64,000 nt of DNA from Notospermus geniculatus. Taxonomy: Eukaryota > Nemertea > Pilidiophora > Heteronemertea > Lineidae. The notes under the pieces were generated by a model. The model was given only the letters and a program-made list of their open reading frames with translations. It did no database searches and was not told where the DNA came from. The translations under genes were made by a program, and so were the position numbers. Position 1 is the stretch's first letter. The number at the start of each line of letters is the position of its first letter. The stretch covers positions 1-64,000 of the forward strand of contig NMRB01001903.1 of NCBI GenBank assembly GCA_002633025.1, written 5' to 3'. This document shows, in pieces, positions 36,865 through 51,800 of the stretch.

Positions 36865-39800
36865 ATGGCAGAGCTTGTGAGGCCGAAGAAAGTAAAGAAA
36901 CGAAAGGTATTTTGTTGACTGGGAGATCTTTCTTCTTCCATTCTTTCTTAAATGTTCTTTCTCATCTTTTGGTTGCCCACAATCTCAATGCTATAAGGTC
37001 TAAAGACTGATGTGTTTGTGAGGTTCAAGTCACTTGACATGAGGAAAGCTAGTATGAAATACACTACATGTACAGTATGTGACGGACCACGCGTTTAATG
37101 AAATGATTACGGTATGTGGGCCAATGATTCAATTTGTCTTTCTTGCTCTGTAGAATTATACAAGTTGATGTTTGCTTTGTCCTTTAAGGAGAAGAAGAAA
37201 GTAGAGCCAGCTCATGAGGAAAATGTAGAGAATGATAAAGATTTAGATGTTGTTCATCAAGAGGTTGGTGAAGGACCACTTCCTGGAGCTGCTGGTGTAC
37301 TTCATGACACAACTACACTGAGGACAGATGTTGATGATCATGTGGTGGAAGGAATTGGCGAATCTGTCTCAGGTGCAATTGCTAGAGAGGAGGAGAGGAC
37401 AGATTTAAGAGATGCTGATGTCCAGGAAGATTTAGATGGTGTTGTTCATCAAGAGGTTGGTGAAGGACCACTTCCTGGAGCTACCGGAGTACTTCATGAC
37501 ACAACTACATTGAGGACAGATGTTGATGATCATGTGGTGGAAGGAATTGGGGAATCTGTCTCAGGTGTAATTGCTAGAGAGGAGGAGAGAACAGATTTAA
37601 GAGATGCTGATGTCCAGAAAGGAGCCGTAGGACCGGCCTCGGCCAGCCTTTGTGTAGATACTGGGTCAGATGAACTTGAGGATGGAGGATGTGCGGGTGA
37701 TGATACGATAGTGGATGTGGTCCAGAGTGATGGAGAGAACAAGATCCAAGAAACTGAGGTTGCTGCAGCTGGTGTGAAAGAGGAAGTGGTACATGTAGAA
37801 AATGAATCTGTTCCTATTGATAGCCAGGCTGTAGCTAGAGCTGAATATGTTCCTTATGTTGATCCCGCGAGTGTACCAATTAGTGATTTTGTTTGTGGAG
37901 AATCAGAGGTTGATCAAAATGAAAGAGTTCAAAGTTCTGAAGAAGAAAATGCAGTTCTCAGGAAGGCTTCTCGCACTGCTTTAAATGTTGATGTCGCAGA
38001 GAAAACTAAAGAAACAACACATGAGTTACCTAAAAGTTGGACTATCAGTCAAGAGAAACCAAAAGTTCTGTTAAAGAAACTGTACCCAGAGATAGCCGTG
38101 GAGTCACAGATGGAAAGGGTGGCTTGTCAACCATTTACAATACAGCAGCTGCGGTCTTTGTACTTCAATCCCATGTTAGAAGAGAGAGATGCCTATGTGG
38201 ATTACTTCATTGAGGTGAGTTTTGCTAGTGGCACATCCAACACTCTGGTATTCAGGTTTATTCTCCTTATCAATTTTGTCCAAAAGAAATAGTTTAGTTT
38301 GCATATTTTGACTTTGTTTTACAGCATTCCAATCAGGAAAGGCATGAATTCTATGAAATTGTGAAGAACTATTACCGAGCAAAGAACAAACTATCGGCGA
38401 CGGAGCAGGACTTAACTGGCCTCCGACGGGAAGTCAGCCAAGTGGAGGAGAAGATCTGGAAGTTTGTTGATTGTTCTATTTCTGGTCAGGTATGATTGGT
38501 TTATTACATTATGTGCAAAGTTAGAGCTGACATTTTCTCTTTATTGTTAGTTAGATCAAATGGTTGGTGAATCTTGGGGATCATCATCCCGAACTTTGCT
38601 ACTGTGCTGTTCCGTAACGACAGGGCTTCTTTTTCAGAGTGTATGTGCAGATGGAAGCAAAGTGGTTGCAAACCACACCTTTAAACAAGCCGTACTCAAC
38701 AAGTTAGCTGTGGTTGAGATTGATGTCCAGCTGAAGAAGCAGAAAGATCTTATCTATGATGAGTTCTCAATGTATTCATATAGCGCTTCATTATCTCGGT
38801 AGGTAAGATGAGAAAATTGATAAAAATTAGAAGTGACTGTCAGACATGACATTAAATCCTCATGCATTATCTTTACTGAGTGTTGTGACTTTAAACCACA
38901 AACTCTAACTATCTGATCCATCTTCTGCTAGGTTACAAGTTGAGTCATACATCCATGATCTATACAAGCGATGTCTCGCCTTCACTGAGATTCCACAGAA
39001 TGCACCAATCCAAGCATGTATGCCAAATGAGCGCCCTCTGGATGTCTCCAACCAAGTTATGCATCTCCGGACTTGCTTGTCGGTCTTGTTTGCTTTCATT
39101 CGTAAGCCAGCCAAGGACGCCGGGTTTGTGGAGGACGTTCAGAACTGGATAACTCGATTGGTATGTACCCTCTGCATTCAGAAATCAAGATCTGTTGATA
39201 AGATAATCACGTGAACAACATTCATGTTATTGCACACTGACTACTTCATGTTCCAGATTGCCACCCTTGTTCGCATTGCTACGATAGAAGATCACTGGTT
39301 CATTTTAAACCATCTCCTAAGATGTCCGGGTGGAGTGGGAAAATGGGCGGCCAGTTTTCTACAGATTGTTCCTCCAATCTACACACCTGAGTCCAGTTTC
39401 TCCAGCCCTCAGTTGGACCACGCTGTGGTTGTGTTGGCCACTTTATTGCTTCCCGTCAGGTAAGAACTCACATTTACACATATACAAACGATTGATTTCG
39501 ACCTTCCCAGGTCCTCATCAGGTCTAAAGTGAATAACTAAGTGTACATTCTTATAATAGGTAAGAACTCTTCATGATACTTGTAGGCTTTTCCCTGTCTT
39601 TGGTTATTTGGTTGACCAACACGAGTTACTCCAATAGATCTTGACTGAGGTGAACTTCTTCATTTCAGCTGTAGAAATGCATTATTCAGATCTGTCGTCC
39701 AGAACTGAAATCATTCACCCGACTTGATTCAAATGAAGTGTTTCCTTCTCTCCAGATTGCGTGATCAGTTTCTCCTCCCCATGAAGGTAGTGATGACCCC

Positions 39801-42800
39801 GCAGGTCGACAAGAAGCCTGAGAATATGTGGATCTTGGTTGATTCAGATGGAGAATTGGTAAGAGGGAGATGAACTCCCATATCTGTCTCGTTCCAGTCA
39901 TCAGTTAAGGAGCTGTGCTAGCCTAGAGTTATCACAGGTCACATTTCTAAATTGGATGTATCTTCTTTCATTTAGGATGAAGATCCAGAGAGCAGCTGGC
40001 ATTTCTTGCAGGAGAATGATGTTGTTGCTTTACTCAATCAGGTTCCTCTGGATGTCATCTTCAGACAGGTTCTCGGTGTCCAGGGTAGGTATGATGAAAT
40101 TCTTTTGATGATGATAACATGGCTTAGGCCAAGTAAACGATATCTCAAATTATGACTTATTACTGTTCCTTGAAAGGGCCAACAGCTGATGAGTGATAAC
40201 TTTGCTTTCTCCAGGAGAAGAGTATGACATCCGTCAAACCACAGAAGGAGGGATGCTCAAGTTGTACGCATTCTGTACCTGTCTACTTGACATACTCGGT
40301 CAGGGTTTGCAGCATTTCACCCAGGGACGATACCGACAGCTTAACAAAAGGATAGGAAGAATGATCAGGTTGGTGTTATAGGATTTAAGCCTTCCTTTGA
40401 GCCTCCTCCCTCCCACACAGAAGCCAGACTGCCCGAGTCTCCTTATCTGATTGTTTCTGGAGCCAATTTCTCATCTTTCAGACACACTATCCAGTATGTG
40501 ACAGACCACTGGCTGAACTTCATGGCCTTCAATGTCAATGTCCCTGAGGCAAGTCTAGAGCGCCTACAGATTGAGTATAATCAACTGTTCCATCGTGCAA
40601 CGACCTGGATTCTCTCCTCCTCAAGGTAACAACATATCATGACTTTCTGTAAAGAGTGGGTGGCCTAGTCTGAGGTGTTGACTTTCATTCTCTCCCTTCT
40701 TCACTGTTGTCAAGTCGTAATGCGGCTATGCTGAAGGCTGATTATAACAATACTTACAGCTAGCATACATTTCTCTCCCCTTTCAGGCTGGGTTCCTGGC
40801 AGTTCATGGCCGACATGCCGTACACCTGCGCCTCCATTGAGATGATGTGGAAGCTGATATGGCTGATGCATAATGGGAAAATTGATCCCAATGTATCAGT
40901 GACAAAAGAAATGTGTTTGGAGATGTTGAGAGGTAATTACAGAAATGATAACACAGTGATAATAACAGTCAGTTATTGGGCCAAGTTTCGGTCTAAGTAC
41001 TACATTGTCTCAGACAATCCAACACCATATCATCAATTCTTGGCCAACACTGTCAGGAATATATCGTCAATGCCAAACTTAACCTCATGTCTTTAACTTT
41101 GCCTTTTCATTTCAGAAGAAGATGACAAGTTAGCTTTTGAGGAGCAGCTGGTGAAGATGCCAACATCGGAGGCAATCTACCTTCTGACATCATTTGCATT
41201 CATGGCCCGGGCAAGGTCAGCAGTGGATGCTGAATTTGTGGAGGCAGTAACCATGGAGATATATGAGGTAAAGGGTGCTGCTCTTCCTTACAAATGGCTG
41301 CCCGGTGGAGTACTGAACCTTAGATGTTTGAGTCCAGTGCTATAGCCTACCACTGAACGAGTGTGTCTCAGAGTCAGAAGGAAAGTCTTATTACCGTGAC
41401 TGAGACTGGCAGCACAACTTCCCTAAGAAATCTCCACAGCTATACTTGTGATTTTTCAGCTTGCTTACATCAGAAACCACACGAGGGAGTTCTGTTCTAA
41501 AGTTGGCAGAGAGCTCTTGTCTTCAATCACCTTGGAACATCCGTTCATCATCTCTGTCTTACTGAAGTGTATCAAACAGACAATAGATAAGATTGGTGTG
41601 GTAAGTAATAGATAGATGGCGACACTGAAATTGAGTTGGGAAGGGCTTTTTGTAACAAACAGAACCCTAGTCCCAGTTTCGAGTCCAATTTCTTGCATGT
41701 TGACCAAAGTTGGAATTCCCACCGAATTTTCACCCAGGGTTTTTGTTGAATTTAGAGAATCAACGGCTGGAGTGTGTGGGTGAATGTGTGACCCTGTGAG
41801 GTTGCCAATACACATAAACAAATGAACAAGATCGGGTTTCTGCTTGTTCAGGGTGGTGTCACAAACCATGAGAGATTGTGGGCCCGTCTGTAAATGCCTG
41901 TTTGGGTAGAGGTCTCTGAATCCTCTGTGATTTCACTGAAACCATCTCTGCTTGTTTTGTAGCATGCATCGGAGTTTATTGATTGCACCAGCTATTTCAA
42001 CTTTCTGGTGTGGCAACTATCCTGAAATAGGAGTGATCCTTAGTGTCTCTAGCATAAAGCCCACTGACTTAGTCCCCCTTGTTAACACAACTTAGCTCCC
42101 AGCGTCCCAATATTTCATTATTGTGAGCATCTCAATCTGGAATTTTGAAAAGATTTGAGGGAATATTTGTTTTTTTCTCTCCGATAAACAGCGTTTCAAA
42201 TTCTACCAGAGAAAAAAGGAAAAATGTCGGAGAGAAGAACATGCCGAGTTTTGTCAGGTTTTTATCAAACAATTGCTCACTTGTTGTTCTTTTTTGAAGT
42301 GTTCTGAAAGGCCTTTCTTCACTTTGTTTCTTGTAACCTGTGTAATCTCTGGAATTAGTTCAACCCCACTTGGCTGGAATCACACATGGAGCCTAGGCCA
42401 ATGACTATCAATGTGAGGCTACTCTTGTCTAAAGCTTGCTGCTGGCTTGGCACTTTGGAAAAATCCCCTCACCCACCAAGGTGAGGGCTACCTATTAAGC
42501 TGGCTTGCAGACTTTGCGTACGTTTGAGTCTGTAAATATGTTTGATTACATACATGCATGGGCTGATTCCTGCGAATGAGGTTAAGCTAATTTCTCTTAT
42601 TAACCTGAGTTCCACCCTCTTCCTTTCATCACCCTGCTAATACATGTATCTCCCCTAATCCATAAAACTGGGCAGTGAGACCTGTTTCTGTGGTAGGGAC
42701 CAATCCAATGGAACTGTAAACCCCACAATTCGGTCTTTCAATATTTGAATTCATTTTCAGACTAGTTCTCGGATCGATAAAGTTCTTAGTGAACTCCATG

Positions 42801-45800
42801 AGTTCTTTTTCATCAAACATGCTAAAATAGTTACCAAGAGAAGCCCAGTGAGTACATGTCATACCAGGGCATGAGATGATTTCAGCCTGAAGCATTGCTT
42901 CATGCATGTAGCACAGCTGAGGCATGAAGTATCTAAGGATGGTTAAAATGCTTCATGCTTGTAGCAGAAATGAGGCATGAAGAATCTTAGGATGGTTATT
43001 ATGAAAATGATCTGGATTGTTTTGAAATCATTCTGCTTCTGGGCCTTGCAAAGTTGATGATATGATTGATTACATGGGGTGGTCGGCAGGGTAACTGTCA
43101 ACATTGACCGCCAGCTATACTAGGAATTTAATCGTTACATTTCCCATTGCCTGACCATGGTAGAGGAGGCCTGTTTTCCCTAATTTTTTCAAACTTTTTC
43201 CCAGACCTGACCTTCCCCTGAGAAAATTGGTGGTGTTTTAAGCAAGAAAGGGTCATCGGTTATGGCTGTGCATGCATATGTTTGGAGGAAGTGGCTCACT
43301 ATTTGTTTCTGTCTGTGCTGTCACTGGAGTGGATGTTGTCATCAGTTCAGCATCTCTGGTGATTCACATTCCACAGATCTCTGATGCATGCATACACACA
43401 TGGTGAACTTTAGGGTCTGTTTTCTGTCTGAACTCCTCTTCATCCATAAGACATAGTGCTGTCATGTTTCCGTTGGTGGTCGTGTGGCTTTGTAGGGTTT
43501 AAGTTGGTGATTTTTTACTGTTTCTTTGGAATGAACGAGTTTTTTTTCTCCATCAGAGATGCTGATGATTTGACTAGAAATAATAGTACGTTAGTAGCCA
43601 GCTTATAGAATTAGAAAACTTTTTTTGGCTAAAAAGTATCACCACAGAATACATCCATTCCTGAAAAATGAATACGATGGCTATTTTGTTGGAAAACGGA
43701 TGGGGAATGGGTATCAAAGCTAGAATTCTAGACATGTTCATCATTCCTGAATCAATGTATTTTCCAAAATCAAGGAGTATTTTACTCCAGACTTTGTCAG
43801 TTTAATGATTTTCAAGTCCAGAATGCCTTTCATTGATCAGGACCTTGCATAGACTTGCCGTTGACCATAGACATGTACCGGTAGTGTGACATTGATTGAC
43901 CTCTGTATTACTTCATTTCTCCTTCAGGTGTGTTTATACCTGTTCAAGGAGCTCCCGCTCTACCTATGGGTGCCAACGGAGGCTGATCTGATCATCTTGA
44001 GGACGTGGTTGTTAGACCGTGATCTCTCCACCCCAGAGAATCAGCTAGCACGTCTGATCATGACCAATATGAACTGGGGCTTCACGGATGAGGTGGGTAT
44101 CAGAAAATAACGACTATCCCGCTCTGTATTTGCTTCCGACTTGAACTACCATCAGTTTTGATAGAGGAAATACCTAATTCTGAGTTCATCTCTTTCAGGG
44201 CACAGAACTTGCTCTCGATATCAGCCTCCATCGCCAGATTGCTGTTCTCTTGGTGGAGAGTTTCATCAAGTACAACCCTGATAAGTCAGCAGGGCTGGTG
44301 GCTGAAGGGGTGAAACAAGTGACATCAGCCCTGAGGAGCACCCCGACCAACGAACAACAGTTTGTCACCTGGGCATGGGAACTCGTCATCAAGTTACACC
44401 TCCATCACCAGGACCAGCCCAAGTTTGACCATGACACGGCATCCTTCCCGGTGCCCGATATCAACACTGATGAGATGCTTGTGCCGATACAGAAGAGCCT
44501 GAAGAACAATAATCCGCTAGGGAGCTATGTCGCACTGATGATGACGAAAGTTGGACATAAGTGAGTGTTGGGATGATTTCTGGTGGAGTAGTGAGTCTAG
44601 CTTGTGTGAGCTAACTAATCTTGTTGTTCAGGCGAGTGGACCAAATAATGTTCCCATGGACTGCTGACTAGTGCACAACCTGCAATGTTTATACATGTAG
44701 CCAGGTTTTTGGTGCTGTTCTTTGTGTTTCATCCATGGTATTGCCATAATGTTAGGTGCAACACTTGCTTGGTGTAAGTCTAGATTCTCTATCCTTGTGT
44801 TCACTTTCAGGACCAGTGATTTCTGCATGGAGGGTATCCCCTTACTTCAGAACCTTGTGACCTATCACCATCACCGAGTTGCCGTACACGCCATTGCAAA
44901 TGTGGTGCCACAGTTCTATCTCTTCCAAGACTATCTGGTGCAGAATGAGAGGTAAGGTTGAAACTGTTGGTGCTTGGGTGGTGACTCTGATGCTTAAGTA
45001 TGACCTTAGGCCCTCCTGGTCTGTGGTTTAATAGACTTCTGTTGTAGCACATAGTGGACTCGGGTAAGAATACAACTGACCTCTGACCTTTCTCCCTAGG
45101 TTCATCTCGATAGTTCAGAACATCCTCGCAGCAGATCAGACGTACGTGAAGATGGCCAAGAACCTTCTCTTCTCTGATTTACCTGGTGCTTTGACCAAGC
45201 TCTTCATGTCCATGATTCAGGTATGTGTCGAATGTGAGAATTAGTCAACAGTTGAGACAGGATTTAGTAATATTTCATCTTAGTCTTACGTGACACGGGA
45301 TGAGCTCCACTCCCGCAGTTTGATCTATCTCATCTCGGCATTCCTTTCCAGGTACACCTGCAGTCGACGAATGTAGTCGGCTGGGTGGCGCCGAGGTTTG
45401 CCATGGAGTTCTGGGTCAAACTGTTGACTCAGATCCCTCGCTGGAACACAGATAAAAACGTCTGTTACATTCTCGACTCCCTTGTCCGGTACGCCTTCAA
45501 GATTGAAGAGTGTCGAGATCTACTGGAGGAATTGTTCTACGATCTGTACACAGTAAGTTATGGGATGGTATAATGATCATCGTTCACTACTCTGGACGAT
45601 TCACTCCATGATATCACTCAAGTGCATCACGGTCCTGTAGGATCTTTCCATGAAGGTCTGAATCAAAGAACAGGGAGGGTCCCAGGTGTTCTTCTACATT
45701 GTATCCGTGATGCTCTTTTTCAGACGTTTCTGAAATCCCACAAGGACGGCCACCAACTCGGAGCCCTCTTCAGCTGGATAGCTTCAGGGAACAACCTTCC

Positions 45801-48800
45801 TTCCTTCATCGATAAGCAAGCCATGCCTGAGTTCCCGTGGCTGGCTTACACCATCCTTGGTGCCGAGACAAAGTTTGAGGAGGAGACTGGATTGTGGAAG
45901 TCATTGCAGGTTGAGCTGGTCAATGATGGTAGTTTGGGAGTGGAGCAAGCTGTCAAGGTTGGTGTCGATTATGGCTGTGTTAACAACACTACAGTTGACC
46001 AGCTCCTTTGATCTCTTCTTTACCCAGGCTGAGATAGGGCTGCTGATAATCATGCAGTAAAATATCCCATTGCTTGCTTTTCAGAGAATCGCCACTCACC
46101 TGAAGTTCCCGTTGAGTCCAACTGCCGCACGACTGTCGATCTACCGCTGGGCTCAGCAAGCCATGGCCACAGACACAGACCATCCGTTGTTCCCCATCCT
46201 GTGGCAGAGATTCTTCATGCGTTACTTGGCCCGGCCTGCCACAGACCCTGGGTAAGTCATGTCGTGTCATGTCCTTGTGTGAGTTGCAAGGGGGATTACC
46301 TTCCGCTTTGGTTTACCTGTAATAGCCTTGATGTTATGTTTGAATCTCATTCAGTAAGTGTGTATTTATTCAGGTTGCCCCAGCGAGGTGGTCTCGGAGA
46401 ACGCTTCTTTGGTTCAAGGGCCAACATCACGCTTATCAAATCGTTCCGCCAGAAGCTGGACGTGACGGCCCATGCGATGGACAAGAAGGTCGCCGAGATG
46501 GAGGCGGAGGGATATGAAGAACAGGAGGAGGAATACGTCATGGAGAAGGAACAGATGAAGTCATTGGCCAAGTAAGTGGGGAGAAATGTGTCATGCAGGA
46601 GGAAACCAGAGCCCCCGTAGAAAGCGTTTGTCTTCAAATCCAACACGACTTTTACACTCTGATCCTGTTGTCCAAACCACTTGTTCCCTGTCACATGTAA
46701 CATGTCTTCTTTTCTTCAGGCTGTACCACACCTATGCATTTTGGCTTGACGAGCCCCGCCTACACGATCCATCTCTTTACCTGCCTGCTCTACCACCGCA
46801 GTACCAAGCAGAGAAACTAGTCCAGATCTTCCAACATCAAACTGAACTCTGGTCAGATCACATCGATTACAATCATGTGGATTATGACATCGGACGGTTG
46901 AATCGTCTCTGGAGCTCGGAGAAGATGCAGTACTTTCCCAAACGGGCCAACTACAAGTCGCTTCAGGAGGAGGTTCATCCTAGAAATGGTAAGAAAACTT
47001 CACAGCTCTTTGTCAAACAAGCCATCAGAACTCTGTCCTACATCGTGGAGCACGCCATCATGTTGTTATTTTCTCTTTCTCCAGCCACCAATAGAATCCT
47101 TGGCAGGCTATCCAAGAGGGATAACCCCGTACCTCCTCCTAATCTGGTCCCCTGCAAGGTCCCGGTAGCTCCAGTCAACATAGCAGCCATCCAGGAAGGT
47201 CAAGGCATTCTTTTCTCACTACATCAAGATTTCATCGCCATCACAGACTTTTCAAGGTCAGTATGGGTGCTCTCAAGGTCAGTGTGGGTGCTCTCAAGGT
47301 CATTATGGGTGCTCTCAAGGTCAGTGTGGGTGCTCTGAAGGTCAATGTGGGTGCATGTTGGCTGAGTAGTTAACAAACGAAATATACCTGACTGAGAAGT
47401 TAACAAGTAAAGTATACTCAGGCTGAGAGATGTGTGCTTTGCTGATAGTTTTCATCTGTTTGTCACAATAATTCTCTTCCTTTTAGTACGTTCTCTGACC
47501 GTGAAGCTCGTCACATTGGTTTGAATAGTAACTATGTGGATAACATTCCCAAACTCTACAGGAATGATCAGACTTCGGTATGTTCTTATTTTCTACCGTT
47601 AAACTATCATAGTAAGAAAGATAATCCTCTGTGGGGAATCCACTGATCACTGGAGTCATAGGGCAGACTACGGCCTTGTAGCTGTTGAACCTTTTGAAAT
47701 ATCTGAATATAGCCCGACTTCTATTTTGATCAAGATGAAAAAACAGGGCAGGCTCAGCAGTGATAGACGACCTTTGTCAAGGTTGCCTTCTTACTTCGAA
47801 CTCAACAGTTTGAAGGAGTGAAATGGGACTTCAGTAAGACTGCTTTTGGAGTTTTGGTGAGGACGCCTCCTGATGTCTTTGCTTATCAAGTCTTAAATTA
47901 TATTTCCAGCAAACCTTCCTGGTTGCTTATCAAGTCTTAAATTATATTTCCAGCAAACCTTCCTGGTTCCATGTACCAGTAAGTTCAACCCAGCTCATAA
48001 GTGCCAAGGGGCAGCTTCTATTGTTTTGTCTGTAAGTAATGAGATACTCCATAGAGTGCTTGTGGTTGTTGTCCTGTGTAGCTTCTCTGATTTGCTTCAT
48101 CATGGTACGTGACATCGTCTCCTCATGCACTTGCACACTAAGTGCCTTGTCCTGCAGGATTGCTGGACAGGTATCTTCAGGCTGTGCAACTGAGAGCTCC
48201 CAACTTGCTAAGCTTTATAACAAGATTGTTTAACTTCATGACCAGTGTATTGTTTTTGCAGTTTAAAGAGATGAAGAAGAATGATATGCTGGGACGACGA
48301 CTGGATGAGAATCGTGCCGAGTATAAACAGCTGATCATGGAGGTCCAGTTACCACCGCCTCCAAATATGTGCTGTGCTGCCGTACATGTTGAGAACACCA
48401 TCACGTGAGTACCTGGGTTGCTGTGTGATATGATGTACCATCTGGGTCTACCTCCTTTATCTAAATGAGGTAAAGGGGGCTTACAAACTGATTGTGGTTT
48501 ACGGTATTAATGGTACCAACTGCATAGAACGCTCAGCTGTCGCCAAAGCTTCAGAATGATCCCCAAGTTTCCAGACAGTTGGCAGGTGACTGAAATGTTT
48601 GTTATATGTACTTTGCAATCCAATGAATGCCCTTTTGCCAACTTTCAGGGCCCTGATTCGCTACCATCAGAGTCCCCCAGCCAACATCTCACGGAGCGGT
48701 ATCAAAGAAGCTGGGATCTCGTTATTTTACCACATGTCGACACTTGTCAGCGACGCGACGGACCATTATCCCCCGGCGAGGCAGTTCTTCTCTTCATGTA

Positions 48801-51800
48801 TAGAGGTCTTGGGTCAGGTGAGTTGGTGTCTGAACCGTAACCAAGATGTTAGGCATGCTATCAGAAAGACTTATCTATCGCCAGATGGAATATTTTCCTT
48901 ATTATCCCATTCCATTTCAGGAGTTCATCCGCCCCAACCCTGAGCAAGCAGAGCAAGTCTTGGGGACGATGATGAGGACCCCATCTTTAGCAGGACTTCT
49001 GTCTCCTCATTTTGTCCCGAACCAGTGCCCAGAGAAATACGTGGACATGTATGAGAGGATACTACAGATTCCTGAGAATCAAGGCGTATCTCTGGCCTTC
49101 ATGCTTCTCACAAAGGTGAGGGGAATTGGGCTTGAAGCTATGAGAACTGAGCCTTTCCTTGGCCTTCATCCCTCTCACAAGGAATAGTCGAGCTTGAAGC
49201 TGTTTTGTTCTACTGGTAGTTTTTATAAGGCATTGTGAGTCCAAAGTCATTGCTCAAGTCTTAATGAGGAGTTGTCTCTTCAGATTCCTTTGATTTTGAG
49301 CCTCATCTATGTGAATATGATTTGAACTTCCTCCAAATCAGCTAAACCAGGCAATGGATTCATTCATTTATATTTTTTGCTTCAGTTTGAAGTCAAGAAG
49401 TGGCTTGAAGATGAGCCATCTGCACCAGAGAGGACCCGCTTCATGCAAGTGATGGAGAAAGGTCTGTGCGCCTGTGGACGTAACCCACAGGACAGAATGA
49501 TCATGGTGTTTGAGATCTATAGGTCACATCTCAGGATCTTCGCCAGATATGACTTCCCACGACATCTCAACGAAGTCTTGAATCTGTTACTGAGGGGGTC
49601 CTCGACGGGTTCCCTGAGTTCTGAGTGCTGGAAGGACATGTTGGTTAGTCTTGGTATCATCAACAAACAGGGTGTCCCTCCTGAAGATAAATCAACTGTG
49701 GAAGCTTGTCAAAACGTGCTGTCTATTCAGCAGGTAAGGTCTCCCACATTCCCGTTTTAAGGCACGCCTCACCTGCTTTTACAACTCAGAATTGTCCTCA
49801 GCAGTTAACTTGGTGAAACTGCAATGAACTCAGCAACTGAATGTCGGTTTCAGATCACTGACTCGATGCAGTCACTCAGCGAGTACTTCATGAGATTACG
49901 GACATCAACCACCGAGATGGCAAGCTTTGGAATCTATTCAAAATGGCGGCCGTACGTGCACAGCCTATCATTGTGGAACTGTTTCTTAGCCCTGACTCTG
50001 GCGGGGAAGTTATCTATCGCTGTCACCTCTGGTGGGATGGATGCTGACCAAGGTAAGATAAGGAAGTTTCGGTCTAGCAGGCTACAGAATATCAGCATGC
50101 ACTTGCCTTCTGTGAGGTGACAGGGGGCGTGGGTTCAAACACGGGTACTGTGTGGGTTTAGGAAATGAAAGCAACATGAACAAGTACATGTATTTCTGAG
50201 AGATTCCACTCAATTCACACCACCATGTCCTACTTCAGCTTTGGATGCTGCCTGGAGCAACATCTTGGGTGTCTACGCCGCGTGGCTTCAACCACTGAAC
50301 AACAATGGGCAGGTGCTGGTTCCTTGGTTGGAGAGTGATGCTGACATTGGTATTGAGATGGTGTCCACGTTCATCAGTGCTGTGGACGGACTGAGGATGT
50401 TTTTTGAAGGTAGGACTTGATGTTTTTTTGTTATGAGGACATATCTGTCTCTTCTTTGGCTCAGTTTGCGCATGTTCCTAGTCTCAAATGTACCCGCTGA
50501 ATGATCTAACATGTCACTCTATTTCAGCCATTCCTCACAGTCCTGCAAAAAGTGCCCTCAACCAACTCTGGGTCACGTACACCCAGTCGTTCGCCATGAA
50601 GGGCACACCAGAACATGCCCTCAAAGTGTTCCATTCCAAGATGGCCGACCTGCCGTGGGACAAGTTTTACCCTGATCTTGCCAGTATTGAACTTATGAAC
50701 CAGGTAAGCATTAATCTTATACGTCTCTGGCAGTGGGAGCTCTGATAGTGGGTACCTCTGCCTGGAGGACCTGTCACAGTGGGTACCTCTCTATGAGGAG
50801 GCCCTTCAGTAGGCCTCATCCACACACAGGTGAAATATGCAGTAAATGTAAATGCAGAGGAAATTCCACTCTGAGTGTGTTGTCCAGCCCACTAGTACAT
50901 CCCAAATAACTGACATTAACTTAGTGTAGTTAGGCGACGTTCTGTTTCCATGATTTAACTATCAATATGTTCATGTAGATGAAAGCAGGTGAATTGAAGT
51001 CCAAAGTAAGTCCAATAGTTAGCCATCCTTCCATCGTAAATGGTGTGGGGGTCGTGTCCCTTTTCCAACTGTTTTGTACTGTTTTTCTTATGTTCTCTTT
51101 GTCAAGCCTTAGTTTTAGGGGTTTTATCCTTTCCCTTTTGTAGTTTGTTTAGTTTTTGTCCCTCTCAGTGCTAGGTTTTGTTTTGTCGAGTTAAATCAAC
51201 CAGGGGCCGGTTGCACAAAAGTTAAAAATCACTGTTAGTTTATCTTGGCGTTAACTTATCCCAAAATGTTAGTTTTGTACGTTAAAACAAAGTTAAGGAT
51301 TTAACAGGAAACGTTAAATTAACAGACTTTTATCTTTTGAACTTTTTGTACAACCGGCCCCTGATTTGTAGAGACTGTGATACTGGCTGCGAGTTCAGCA
51401 AACGAATGGCGTTATCATGGTCAATAAACATATTCTGGATGCGGATTCCTAACTAAAGTCATATTGTTGTTCATTTCTTCAAGTTTTGTTTGTGGTGTGT
51501 TGAAAAATCAAAGGTAGGAAAGGCATGTTGCACATATTGTATAAAATTATATTGCAAATATGATTCATGTAATCGTGCACGCCGGTATGAATGCTAAAAT
51601 GAATATAACTAAATAATTGCACATCATTTGAATGTCTGTTAAATCATGATGATACATTGCACTTCCTACATACATGAATATAGACCTCTGAGCTAACATA
51701 TTCTCTGTTATACTCTCTCCAGGAAACCATTACCTAGAACTCTTAGTGATCTCTCTGTCCATTTACTGTCCTGTATTTTCATCAAGTTATGTTGTGTTAT

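Noticed and set aside
41601-43927. Possible missed EPG5 exon in a 2.3-kb intron
   Set aside because: Flanking exons join in phase and give KQTIDKIGV-VCLYLFKELP, contiguous with the family; no internal exon is needed.
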